A stretch of 64,000 nt of DNA from Empedobacter brevis NBRC 14943 = ATCC 43319 (GCF_000382425.1 NZ_KB908298.1:103699-167698); one strand, 5' to 3'; counted from the first letter of the stretch, positions 55,818-64,000 are shown. Translations and numbers: made by a program. The notes: generated from the sequence alone by a model not told the origin.

Positions 55818-56204
55818 AATTAACACTTTTACTTGTACAATATCTTGTAAAGATCAGAACACAAAAGTAGTTAAACTATTCAATATTATGATTGAATAGA
55901 AATTTTTTAAGATCATTTATCTAAAAACAGTTATACATCAGCTGAAAAACTGTCCTTCATAATCTCAATAATTTTATTTTCTTTTGAATTTTTTGCTTAC
56001 TAAATCATTTCTTTTTTCAGAATTTCATTCATTTCTAAGTTTTTATATTTTATATTCTTTTAACTGAAAAAATTGATTAAAGATTTTTCGATAAGTTCGG
56101 TCAACATAGAAATGACATTTTCTTTTAACTGTTTCACCTTAATGTAAAGTCTGATCTACGTAGTGTGTAATTACAAAACGTCAAGACTGCGATTTTCGAC
56201 GTTC

Positions 56205-56304
56205 AATCTTCATTTTACTCACTAAAAATATTAAATGACTCGCTATCGCTCACTAATCTTTTTAACGCTCGTTTCAATGGATTGAAGCTCGTCTGCAAAT
56301 CGTA
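56205..56304. repeat. 100-bp interspersed repeat, copy 1
   Basis: Identical to 63246-63345 except for one base (C/A at 56266). It contains TTCAATGGATTGAA, a palindrome, and words CTCGCTATCGCTCAC and AACGCTCG. The flanks continue to be loosely similar (a TTTGA(A/G) and CATTGT word). Related shorter fragments are at 59440-59600 and 62690. It is not coding. The whole 727-bp gap 55818-56544 contains only this. Confidence 0.85.
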
Positions 56305-56544
56305 TGTCGACTTTAAAATCATACTTATAACAGTGTTCGATTTATCAGCAATAACAGTTTTTGAAATTCATTGTCAGTTAGCAATTTTGATTATATGAAA
56401 AGTTAAGAGAATGGTATTAGAATATGCACACAAACAAAAAATCTAAATAGAATATTAAAACCGAGATTTGGCTACTACTTACCATAAAAGGGTTACTATT
56501 TTGTATAAATTGTTACTGAAATTTGTATTATAAAAATAAAAAAC

Positions 56545-57480
56545 ATGACAATGCAAACAATATTAGGAGCCAATGGCCAAATTGGAGAAGAATTGGCAAG
56601 AGAACTAAAAAGAAATTATACTTCAAATATTAGAATTGTAAGCAGATATCCCCGAAAAGTAAACGATACAGACGAAGTTTTTTCTGCGGACTTATCTATC
56701 AAAAAAAAAGCGATAGAAGCGATAAAAGGCAGTGAAATTGCTTATTTCACGTTGGGACTTCCGATAAGTTCCGATTTATGGGAAAAACAATTTCCTTTTA
56801 TTTTGAGTAATGTTATTGAAGCTTGTAAAATCAACGGGACTAAACTGGTATTTTTCGACAACACGTATATGTATCCACAAGACGATCGCATACAAACTGA
56901 AAATACGTCTTTTGAACCTATTGGCAGAAAAGGAAGAGTACGCAGAGACATGGCTGAAATGGTACTGAAAGAAATGGTATCTGGCGACTTGGAAGCGGTG
57001 ATATGTCGTGCTCCCGAATTTTATGGACCAAGGAAAACACAAAGCATTACCAACACGCTTATTTTCAAAAACATAAAAAAAGTAAAAAGGCTAAAAGTCC
57101 CTCTTTGTGCGGATAAGAAAAGAAGTCTTATTTGGACGCCAGATGCCAGTAGAGCGACCGCTTTAATTGGCAATACTCCCGACGCTTATAATCAAACTTG
57201 GAATTTACCTGTTGATCCGTCCCATCTTACCTATCGTCAACTTATCGATTTGGCTTCGGATGTTTATGGTAAAAGATTGAAATATACTACTGTTCCAAAA
57301 TTTGTGTTTAAGATTGGTGCAAAATTCAATGACAAACTAAAAGAACTGCAGGAATTATTACCGAGATATGAACACGACAACATTTTTGATGATTCCAAAT
57401 TCAGAAATCGCTTTCCTGAATTTGAATCGACTAGCTATAGAAAAGGAATTGAACAGATTAAAAATGAACAAAATATTTAA
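56545..57480 (+). CDS. NAD(P)-dependent epimerase/SDR (NmrA-like)
   Basis: 311 residues (a Met at codon 3 is an alternative). Extended-SDR cofactor loop GANGQIGEELARELKR at the start, VFFDNTYMYPQDDR, and C-terminal GKRLKYTTVPKFVFKIGAKF. It resembles sugar epimerases more than classical SDRs, and the catalytic Tyr-Lys pair is not obvious. It forms a group with the AraC regulator and a DJ-1 protein; the TTTTGTATAAATTG motif lies upstream. Confidence 0.88.
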   Translation: MTMQTILGANGQIGEELARELKRNYTSNIRIVSRYPRKVNDTDEVFSADLSIKKKAIEAIKGSEIAYFTLGLPISSDLWEKQFPFILSNVIEACKINGTKLVFFDNTYMYPQDDRIQTENTSFEPIGRKGRVRRDMAEMVLKEMVSGDLEAVICRAPEFYGPRKTQSITNTLIFKNIKKVKRLKVPLCADKKRSLIWTPDASRATALIGNTPDAYNQTWNLPVDPSHLTYRQLIDLASDVYGKRLKYTTVPKFVFKIGAKFNDKLKELQELLPRYEHDNIFDDSKFRNRFPEFESTSYRKGIEQIKNEQNI

Positions 57481-57525
57481 TTTAAATAATGTAAATTTAC
57501 CATGTTTCGTTTAGCAGAAAAAAAT

Positions 57526-58434
57526 ATGAAAACGCCTGTAAGAATTGCCTCCATTAGTGCATTGCATCAGTTTTTGGGTTTGAAAAGTCCTTCAAATCCG
57601 TTGATTAGCGTTTTCAATTTTGATGATGTAAAATTGAATACAGAAACCATTTTAAGCACGATTACTACAGATTTTTACGTCATTGCTCTTAAAAAAGATT
57701 GTGCAGGTGGCAAATGTAAATATGGACAAAATTATTTTGATTTTGATGAGGGAATTATGTATTTCATCGCTCCACATCAAGTGTTGCAATTTGAAGATGT
57801 GTTACTCAATAGCGTTCGTGGTTTTGTGATGGTGGTACATCCCGATTTTTTACAATCTTATCCTTTGGCAACTAAAATCAAAGATTACGGCTATTTTTCT
57901 TATACAAGCAACGAAGCTTTGTTTTTGTCCGAAAAAGAAGAAAAATCTATTTTTGACATTATTGAGAATGTTCAGAGCGAAATCAATACCAATATGGATG
58001 CTTTTACACAAGATTTATTGGTTTCTAATATCGATTTATTACTCAAATATTGCGACCGTTTCTATAATCGTCAATTCTTAACCAGAAGAAAAAATAACAA
58101 CGATTTACTATCAAAATTGGAAAATCTATTAGATGATTATTTTAAAAATGATTTAATAGAAAATGGTATTCCATCCGTTCAATTCTTTGCAGAAAAGCTT
58201 AACTTAAGTTCTAATTATTTAAGTGATATGTTACGTGTACAAACGGGACAAACTACACAACAACATATCCAGAATCGAGTGATAGAAAAAGCAAAAGAAT
58301 TGCTATCAACTACCCATCTTTCAGTATCAGAAATTGCTTATCAATTGGGCTTCGAGCATCCGCAATCGTTTCATCGTTTATTCAAAAAGTTCAGCATTTT
58401 ATCGCCTTTGGAATACAGGGCATCTTTCAATTAA
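57526..58434 (+). CDS. AraC-family regulator, paralogue of 50983
   Basis: 302 residues from the ATG at 57526 (MKTPVRIASISALHQFLG), chosen by comparison with its paralogue; the frame extends back to ATG 57502. Sensor-like N-terminus (KYGQNYFDFDEGIMYFIAPH) and C-terminal double HTH (about 205-302; FAEKLNLSSNYLSDMLRVQT and LGFEHPQSFHRLFKKFSILS). Clearly duplicated from, or with, the regulator at 50983. It would control the SDR upstream and the DJ-1 gene downstream. Confidence 0.92.
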   Translation: MKTPVRIASISALHQFLGLKSPSNPLISVFNFDDVKLNTETILSTITTDFYVIALKKDCAGGKCKYGQNYFDFDEGIMYFIAPHQVLQFEDVLLNSVRGFVMVVHPDFLQSYPLATKIKDYGYFSYTSNEALFLSEKEEKSIFDIIENVQSEINTNMDAFTQDLLVSNIDLLLKYCDRFYNRQFLTRRKNNNDLLSKLENLLDDYFKNDLIENGIPSVQFFAEKLNLSSNYLSDMLRVQTGQTTQQHIQNRVIEKAKELLSTTHLSVSEIAYQLGFEHPQSFHRLFKKFSILSPLEYRASFN

Positions 58435-58550
58435 CAGTACTTTAATCTCTTATTATCAGAGATTCTGCTACTCATTTCTTGGATTGAGCTACTTTAAAAG
58501 TATTTTTTGACACGAAATTTATATCTATAAAAATCAATCAAGGTCGAACA

Positions 58551-59243
58551 ATGAAAAAAGCACTATTAATCGTTACCAACGTCAGCATGTATGCAAGTGG
58601 TAAATTGGAAACAGGTTTGTGGTTGAGTGAACTCACACATATTTATCATTCCCTAAAAGAAAATGCTTGGGAGATTAATATTGCAACTCCAAATGGTGGT
58701 AAAGTACCTATAGATCCTGAAAGCTTGAAACCTTTAGTTTTAGATAAAATCTCAAAAGACTATTACGAAAATGCTGATTTTATGAAGGAATTAAATACTT
58801 CTTCATCTTTAGAAAATGTAAAAAATAAAACTTTCGATTTGGTGTATTTAGCAGGTGGTCACGCCACAATGTATGATTTTCCAAATAATGAAACCTTACA
58901 AAATATCATTACTAATCACTATGAAAGTGGTAGAAAAGTTGCAGCGATTTGTCATGGTGTAAGCGGTTTACTCAATGTGAAATTATCTAACGGGAATTAT
59001 CTAATTGAAGGGAAAAACATAACAGGTTTTAATTGGTTTGAAGAAACTATTGCCAGACGAAAAAGAGAAGTTCCTTTTAATCTCGAAGCAGAAATTAATT
59101 TGCGAAAAGCTAATCTAAAAAAAGCATGTATCCCAATGACTTCAAATGTGGTAATACATAAAAATCTAATCACAGGACAAAATCCTTTCAGCTCAAAAGA
59201 AATGGCAAAAGTAGTGATAGGGGAATTTTCGAAACAGATTTAG
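58551..59243 (+). CDS. DJ-1/PfpI type 1 glutamine-amidotransferase-like protein
   Basis: 230 residues. Nucleophile-elbow Cys in VAAICHGVSGLLNV (about 142), LVYLAGGHATMYDFPNN (about 100), and INIATPNGGKVPIDPES near 45, as in Hsp31/DJ-1-family proteins with glyoxalase- or deglycase-like activity. It fits a reactive-carbonyl detoxification role beside SDRs. It follows the AraC gene by 116 bp. Confidence 0.9.
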   Translation: MKKALLIVTNVSMYASGKLETGLWLSELTHIYHSLKENAWEINIATPNGGKVPIDPESLKPLVLDKISKDYYENADFMKELNTSSSLENVKNKTFDLVYLAGGHATMYDFPNNETLQNIITNHYESGRKVAAICHGVSGLLNVKLSNGNYLIEGKNITGFNWFEETIARRKREVPFNLEAEINLRKANLKKACIPMTSNVVIHKNLITGQNPFSSKEMAKVVIGEFSKQI

Positions 59244-59642
59244 GATTCGGGAAAGTCTTAATACAAATTAATTTATTGTGTACAGATTAGATTCTAGATG
59301 TGGGATTTGAGATTTTTGATTTACGATGTAAGGATATAATTTGTCAAACTAAATTTATTTCAGCTTCTTATTATCGTCAGTCAGAGTGACGTTTGTAAAA
59401 CGTTGTATCAAAGACTTAAACGATAAATAACAATTACTCGCTAATTACTTTATTTACAAATCGGTCAATAACGATTACTCGCTAAATGCTTTAAATCATT
59501 CACATATAAAATGTGAACAGAAAATCATTTTTAACGCTCGCTACGTCGAATTGACACTCGACTCTTCAGCAATGACAGTTTTTAAAATTCGTTATTAAAT
59601 GAGAGAGAGTTCTCGACAGCTCGAAATGACGAAAAAGAAAAT
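59244..59642. repeat. Degenerate interspersed-repeat fragments
   Basis: About 400 bp without a gene. It contains words of the family seen at 56205: ACTCGCTAATTACT, ACTCGCTAAATGC, TTTTAACGCTCGC, and the REP-like CAGTCAGAGTGACG (59378) and TCTCGACAGCTCGAAATGAC (59611-59630). Such sequences are common between flavobacterial genes. No ordered repeat could be defined. Confidence 0.5.
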
Positions 59643-59875
59643 TATTCTTGTAACTACTGTTGTCATTGCTATTCCTGGAATACTAAACCCAATACTTACC
59701 AAAGCGAACCAAAAGCCAAATTTAAAATATTTGATTTTGATTATTTCTCACGATTCGAAAAGCTGCCAAACATTCCGGAGAAGTAGAATTACTATAACGA
59801 TGAATAGTCTATACTATTTAAAAAACCAAGTATTAGCCTCAACTAATAATAGAGACAAATACTAATTGCACACAA
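59643..59875 (-). pseudogene. Degraded second copy of chaA
   Basis: Shown on the plus strand, 59643-59795 aligns with 37450-37605 (part of chaA) at clearly high identity, sharing GAAAAGCTGCCAAACATTCC and CCAAATTTAAA. 59805-59875 then aligns with 37811-37905 (sharing AACTAATAATAGA), so about 200 bp between are missing. Frames are broken, so it is a pseudogene in the chaA orientation. The ORF running on the plus strand through here is not a real gene. Confidence 0.85.
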
Positions 59876-59979
59876 TGGAAAATAAATAAATAGATTAAAA
59901 AAAATTATGGAGTAACGCAACCTTTTATATTAATATTCATCTTATTAAAAATAATAATTGACCCCAAACCAAAAAATTT

Positions 59980-60789
59980 ATGAAACAAATTCAATTACCT
60001 TTGTTTGCTCTCTTATTTACTTATATACTAAATGCGCAGGTAAAAATAACAGATTCTAATGATAATAAAGTTAATGAGAATGCTTTATTACATTTAGAAA
60101 GTAAAGATCAGAATAGAGGATTTCTATTACCAAGATTATCACTCAACGATATCAATTCTCCTTATCCATTAACAGATCATGTCGAAGGTATGGTTATATA
60201 CAATATAGCTACTGTTAGTGGCACAACTGGTGTACAACCAAACCTTTATTTAAATGATGGGAGTAAATGGCTTAAATTAACTGCTAAATCTAACCGATTT
60301 GGTGATATAAAAAATAGTTTCATTAAAAATGATATAAATGGTTGGTATTTGCTAGATGGTAGAGAAACTTCAAGTTTACCAAAAAATGCAAAAGCTATTG
60401 CTGAAAAGTTATTTGGGAAAAATATTCCTAATATGGAAGATAGCTATCTTAAAAATAAATCATCATCAGAACAAATTAATTCACTTAATGGGAAAAATAG
60501 TTTCATTATTGAACAAGTTAATCTCCCAGATATTAGTTTTCAAGGAATAACATCCGCTGTTGGAGATCATACACATACTTACATAGATAATAGAAGTGAT
60601 ATTAAAAAGACTATTAGTGGTCGTGATCAACTAAATCCTCTTGCCAATAGTTTGACATCTATTGAATCTACGCATACGGAAACGCATTCTCATACCTTTA
60701 AAATGCCTTTGGGAGGAGAAAACAATCCTATCACCTATATACCAAAAAGTATTGTAACAAATACATTTATCTATCTTGGAATTGACTAA
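59980..60789 (+). CDS. Secreted tail-collar-like protein, first of three
   Basis: 269 residues. Signal peptide ends LNAQ; ALLHLESKDQNRGFLLPRLS follows. GDIKNSFIKNDINGWYLLDG then LP resembles a phage tail-collar domain. The C-terminal third has two histidine clusters (DHTHTY, THTETHSHTF) and ends PKSIVTNTFIYLGID. Paralogous to the next two genes. Surface fibre-like function is inference; HxH clusters recall metal sites in tail-fibre tips. Confidence 0.75.
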   Translation: MKQIQLPLFALLFTYILNAQVKITDSNDNKVNENALLHLESKDQNRGFLLPRLSLNDINSPYPLTDHVEGMVIYNIATVSGTTGVQPNLYLNDGSKWLKLTAKSNRFGDIKNSFIKNDINGWYLLDGRETSSLPKNAKAIAEKLFGKNIPNMEDSYLKNKSSSEQINSLNGKNSFIIEQVNLPDISFQGITSAVGDHTHTYIDNRSDIKKTISGRDQLNPLANSLTSIESTHTETHSHTFKMPLGGENNPITYIPKSIVTNTFIYLGID

Positions 60790-60804
60790 CCTATTTTTAA
60801 AATT

Positions 60805-61602
60805 ATGAACAAATATTTTTTTATTATTTTCTTGGTAATATTTTCTACTCTTGAAGCGCAAGTAGGAATAGGTACAAAAAATCCTAATGAATCTTCAATA
60901 CTTGATGTAAAGGCTGAAGATAAAGGTTTTCTATTTAATCAAATAAAATTGATTTCTACAGATAATCCATCTCCTTTAGAAAAACATCAAGAAGGACTAT
61001 GGGTATACAATATAGCAAATGACGGATCGCACCCTTATGAGGTATATCCGGGTCTATATTATAACGACGGTACAAAGTGGGTATTATTAAATACAGAACT
61101 ATCAAATCCTACAATTGGAGATATCAAAGCAAGTGCTTACGAAACTGAACATAAAGGTTGGTATTTATTAAACGGTCAATCTTTATCTAATTTACCAGCA
61201 ATAGCACAGTCAAACGCTAATAGTATTCAAATAACAAATAATTTACCTGATGCTACGGATAGAATTTTAAAAGGAATAAGTTCTTCAACAAAATTTGCTA
61301 CGATTGGTGGAGATAATACTATTTCTATTAAACAAAATAATTTACCAAATATAGAATTCAAAGGTCAGGTTGATGCTATTCCAGATCATAGTCATAGATA
61401 TATAAGCCACGGAAATAATATGTGGTATGACAGAAATGGAACCCTTGATGGTTTAATGTATTTACCTAACGTTACAAAAACAACAGAACCTGCAGGTGCA
61501 CACGATCATAAAGTTTCTATAGCAACAGGAGGAAAGAATTCTCCTATTAAAATTTATCCAAAAAACTTAACAACTCAATTTTTCATTTATTTAGGATATT
61601 AA
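60805..61602 (+). CDS. Secreted tail-collar-like protein, second of three
   Basis: 265 residues. Signal peptide ends LEAQ; VGIGTKNPNESSILDVKAED is the classic N-terminal motif. GDIKASAYETEHKGWYLLNG follows, then LPDATDRILKG, and histidine clusters DHSHRY and AHDHKV, ending PKNLTTQFFIYLGY. It is 15 bp after the first paralogue and 2 bp before the next. Function unknown. Confidence 0.76.
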   Translation: MNKYFFIIFLVIFSTLEAQVGIGTKNPNESSILDVKAEDKGFLFNQIKLISTDNPSPLEKHQEGLWVYNIANDGSHPYEVYPGLYYNDGTKWVLLNTELSNPTIGDIKASAYETEHKGWYLLNGQSLSNLPAIAQSNANSIQITNNLPDATDRILKGISSSTKFATIGGDNTISIKQNNLPNIEFKGQVDAIPDHSHRYISHGNNMWYDRNGTLDGLMYLPNVTKTTEPAGAHDHKVSIATGGKNSPIKIYPKNLTTQFFIYLGY

Positions 61603-61604
61603 TT

Positions 61605-62423
61605 ATGAAAACAATTTTAACTATAATATTTTTAAAAAGTATTTTAATATTTTCACATGCGCAAGTATTAATAACTAACGAAAAATCTTCAAGAATTATT
61701 AATAATAATGCAATAGTTGAACTAAGTACATCTATTAACAATAAAGGTATTTTATTACCTTACGTAAATTTAATTTCTACTTTAGAAGCTGACCCTTTTC
61801 CAACACATATTATTGGAATGATTGTTTACAATCAAGAAACTGTGATAAATAACGACCTAGATACAAGTGTATTTCCAGGCGTTTACCATAACGATGGACT
61901 TGTATGGCAAAAGTTAGAAGTTAATACACCTATTATTGGGGATTTAAAATATTCAGCTTCTTCTATAGATCATAACGGTTGGTATTTACTAAATGGTAGA
62001 GATGTAAGTACACTTTCAACGAAAGCTTCTCAAAAGGCTACAGAATTGGGCTTTACTAAAAATCTCCCTGATTCAAAAGACCATTTTCTAAAAAACAAAT
62101 ATTCAAACGAAAACTTAGGTGATTTCGTTGGAAAAGATTCGTTTGTATTAACACGTTCTAATTTACCTAAAATTGATTTAAATGGTATGACTGATGAATT
62201 TACACATCTACATAAATATAATGAAATCGGTGCAGGAAAAATAAATAGTGGTTCGCAAACAAATACTAAAAATAATGTGGATGATGATGGTTTAGCCAAA
62301 CAAACAAGCCTTGCAGGTGGACATAGTCATTCCTTCACAGCATTATCAGGAGGTGAAGAAACTCCAATTCCTCTAGAACCAAAATCTTTAGGTGCTTATA
62401 TATTTATTTATTTAGGAAAATAA
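61605..62423 (+). CDS. Secreted tail-collar-like protein, third of three
   Basis: 272 residues. Signal peptide ends SHAQ. GDLKYSASSIDHNGWYLLNG, LPDSKDHFLKN, histidine clusters THLHKY and GHSHSF, ending PKSLGAYIFIYLGK. The three share architecture but are strongly diverged, as for variable surface proteins. All three lie in one operon. Function unknown. Confidence 0.76.
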   Translation: MKTILTIIFLKSILIFSHAQVLITNEKSSRIINNNAIVELSTSINNKGILLPYVNLISTLEADPFPTHIIGMIVYNQETVINNDLDTSVFPGVYHNDGLVWQKLEVNTPIIGDLKYSASSIDHNGWYLLNGRDVSTLSTKASQKATELGFTKNLPDSKDHFLKNKYSNENLGDFVGKDSFVLTRSNLPKIDLNGMTDEFTHLHKYNEIGAGKINSGSQTNTKNNVDDDGLAKQTSLAGGHSHSFTALSGGEETPIPLEPKSLGAYIFIYLGK

Positions 62424-62512
62424 GAGTGGAGATAAGTAATACCTATTCAGTAAAACACTAGGTATTATAATAATAGATGATTCTCAATACGATCAACTGT
62501 TTGTTTTTTAAT

Positions 62513-62561
62513 TACCGAGAATACGGTTATAGAAATAGAATTTTATTCTCGGTATTTTTTT
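62513..62561 (+). terminator. Terminator after the tail-collar operon
   Basis: TACCGAGAATA/TATTCTCGGTA, perfect 11-bp stem with a 20-nt loop, then TTTTTTT. Lies 90 bp after the last gene. The gap 62562-63002 is otherwise free of genes, with a short repeat piece (TGGATTGAAGCC) near 62700. Confidence 0.85.
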
Positions 62562-63002
62562 GTTTAATGTTTTTATCGCATACTATTATACAGAATGTCC
62601 TATGTATTTGAAAGTATAATTTTCAATTTACATCTTATTCTTCAAAATGAGTAAATAACTTTATATAGAAAATTATCTTTTTTTAAGTTCATTTTAATGG
62701 ATTGAAGCCTAAGTTTTCGGAAATAGAGTTATATTTATTTATAAGTAATAAGCTTTGAGTTATAAATTTTATGTGTTTGAATATTTAACCAAAGAATAGT
62801 GAGATTGAGATAATTTTCTTTGATAAGCTCTTACGTGATAAAAGATATAAATATTATTCAACAAGTCTTAGAATAAAAAAGATACGCTTTTGAATCAATT
62901 TTAGAATAACTTTTTTTAGTAAAAATTGCACTTTATTTTTTTAAATCGTAATTGAATGAACTTAAAATAGTAAATAAAATAGTTATGTAAAAATTATCTA
63001 CC

Positions 63003-63230
63003 ATGGATAAAATTAACTACGAATATGTTAAAGATATTATTGAATTAGAAAAATGTTCTGATCATAATGAAAGTCCTAAGTTTATTGAAACGAAAGATGG
63101 ATTTAGAATTATTGCTTGCTGTGATAATTTTAGAACTAAAATGATTGAAAAGTCAACCATTTTAATTACTGAGCAGTCTCTCAAAAATGTATTGAATATT
63201 ATGAAAAAGTATTTAAATAAGAATACTTAA
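63003..63230 (+). CDS. Small Cys-containing protein of unknown function
   Basis: 75 residues with MDKINYEYVKDIIELEKCSD, then HNESPKFIETKDGFRIIACC and a helical tail (LKNVLNIMKKYLNKN). The C-x3-H ... CC pattern could bind a metal but is not a known motif. No signal peptide. It sits alone between repeat regions. Whether it is expressed is uncertain. Confidence 0.6.
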   Translation: MDKINYEYVKDIIELEKCSDHNESPKFIETKDGFRIIACCDNFRTKMIEKSTILITEQSLKNVLNIMKKYLNKNT

Positions 63231-63245
63231 AAGATATAAATTGCA

Positions 63246-63345
63246 AATCTTCATTTTACTCACTAAAAATATTAAATGACTCGCTATCGCTCACTAATCT
63301 TTTTAAAGCTCGTTTCAATGGATTGAAGCTCGTCTGCAAATCGTA
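63246..63345. repeat. 100-bp interspersed repeat, copy 2
   Basis: Differs at one base (63307) from 56205-56304. It lies 15 bp after the stop of the small gene. The remainder of the gap to 63475 has no gene. Confidence 0.85.
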
Positions 63346-63475
63346 CGTAGGCTTTAAAGCTCTTATTTACAGTAATGACGGCTTTTGAGAATCATTGTTA
63401 TAAGTGAATTTGAATATTGAAAAATAAAAAGAAGAAATATAGAATAATCCCCCTATCCCTACTTCCTCTTATGAT

Positions 63476-63787
63476 TTGTTTTATTTAATCAAAATATGTA
63501 TCTTACTGAAATTAAGTGAATTAAGACGTACGCAAAACACTTACTTTTTTACACAAAAAGAGAAGGATAGCAACGAGTTAAAACTTCTTTTAGTAGAATT
63601 AATTACGAATATACAACCCACGGACAAAGACCACGGATTCTACGATAGTGCAGATCTAAAAAGTCTCCTTAACGTTAGTGACAAAACGTTGTATCGCATG
63701 AGGAGAAACAAGACGATTCCTTGTTTTAAGCTCGGTAAAAAGTACTTTTACCCAAAACATATCTTTAACAAAAAAGCTCTTGGATAA
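63476..63787 (+). CDS. HTH_17-type DNA-binding protein, uncertain start
   Basis: 103 residues if TTG at 63476 is used; no ATG lies before codon 75, so the N-terminus is uncertain. FYDSADLKSLLNVSDKTLYR and RRNKTIPCFKLGKKYFYP form the excisionase-type HTH, similar in kind to the protein at 5669. It may be an N-terminally truncated copy or use an unusual start. The last codons overlap a terminator. It directly precedes the CRISPR array. Confidence 0.65.
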   Translation: MFYLIKICILLKLSELRRTQNTYFFTQKEKDSNELKLLLVELITNIQPTDKDHGFYDSADLKSLLNVSDKTLYRMRRNKTIPCFKLGKKYFYPKHIFNKKALG

Positions 63788-63797
63788 GAGCTTTTTT
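63771..63797 (+). terminator. Terminator overlapping the HTH stop codon
   Basis: AAAAAGCTCTT/AAGAGCTTTTTT, loop GGAT. The stop codon (TAA at 63785) lies in the stem. Its right arm is also the left part of the first CRISPR-like repeat. Confidence 0.8.
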
Positions 63798-64000
63798 AGT
63801 AATTTTACGTAAGTAGTTACAACTATGAAAGAAAATACATATATACACTCGGCGTTGTAAGTTCCTTTCACTTTTAGTAATTTTACGTAAGTATTTACAA
63901 CAGAAGTACACCAATCACGCTCTGAAATTGGGTTGTGAATTGATTTCAAATCTTGGTATATTTATCAAAGTATTTACAACTTCAATTCGTCCATAATAAT
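63776..64000 (+). CRISPR. Degenerate end of a CRISPR array (type II-C-like)
   Basis: Repeat copies end at 63823, 63901 and 63980. The second is 63854-63901 (48 bp, starts GTTGTAAGTTCC) and the third 63932-63980 (49 bp, starts GTTGTGAATTGATTTC); both end GTATTTACAAC. Spacers are 63824-63853 and 63902-63931, each 30 bp, and a third begins at 63981 and runs off the window. The first copy keeps only about the last 30 bases. About 48-bp repeats starting GTTGT with 30-bp spacers fit type II-C arrays of Bacteroidetes. cas genes are outside the window. Confidence 0.8.

Noticed and set aside
59599..59865. 88-residue plus-strand frame with a hydrophobic stretch
   Set aside because: The DNA aligns with the opposite strand of chaA with a deletion, so this is a pseudogene and the frame is accidental.
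63656..63949. 97-residue minus-strand frame at the CRISPR edge
   Set aside because: It contains the repeated peptide TYVKLLK, which only reflects the CRISPR repeats and the terminator; it runs antisense to the HTH gene.

Overview
The window looks like chromosome of a low-G+C flavobacterium, probably Weeksellaceae (Empedobacter or Chryseobacterium-like). The evidence is the strong A+T bias, a Bacteroidetes -7 box (TAnnTTTG) in front of mnmE, the CTnDOT-type tra gene set, N-terminal 'VGI(N/G)T..P...LDV' motifs on secreted proteins, and paired small HTH proteins that I remember from Chryseobacterium-type genomes. The genus is an inference.

Layout. 0-2 kb: a minus-strand operon of three small secreted proteins. 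2.2-3.6 kb: mnmE, complete, followed by a terminator. 3.8-27.1 kb: an integrative and conjugative element. It begins with a tyrosine recombinase just after mnmE, then a membrane protein, an excisionase-like HTH protein, SSB and a DUF932 protein. A tra operon follows on the minus strand (traE, F, G, I, J, K, L-like, M, N, O, Q), then traA, traB and a traC/D-like gene, and a plus-strand mobA-mobB-T4CP set behind an oriT-like inverted repeat. A decayed KAP-type P-loop NTPase is wedged in antisense between the traA-B-C/D block and traE. Between the DUF932 gene and the tra operon lies a tandem pair of sequences that can fold alike and show compensatory stem changes, a candidate structured RNA.

27-43 kb: a BCCT transporter, a TPR/LuxR-type membrane regulator diverging from a large adhesin with YadA-head-like repeats, two small HTH proteins, a stress-type cluster (tiny membrane protein, small unknown, CsbD-like, AraC-type regulator), a GT14-like glycosyltransferase, a CaCA-type antiporter, a ketoacyl-ACP synthase III-like enzyme, a cold-shock protein and a universal stress protein.

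43-59 kb: an accessory redox region. It holds HxlR, several SDR oxidoreductases, a HapK-like protein, AraC regulators, an NTF2-like protein, an aldehyde dehydrogenase, three tandem SDR paralogues, an MFS/rhodanese-MBL/ArsR-rhodanese sulfur cluster, and an SDR-AraC-DJ-1 set. It also carries scars: a broken 3' piece of proS, a 30-codon MBL remnant and a second, degraded copy of the antiporter gene.

59-64 kb: interspersed flavobacterial repeats, including a 100-bp repeat with one mismatch at 56.2 and 63.2 kb, three tandem secreted proteins with phage tail-collar-like features, a small HTH gene, and at the very edge the degenerate end of a CRISPR array with about 48-bp repeats and 30-bp spacers, resembling type II-C. 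No tRNA or rRNA gene and no intact insertion sequence was seen.
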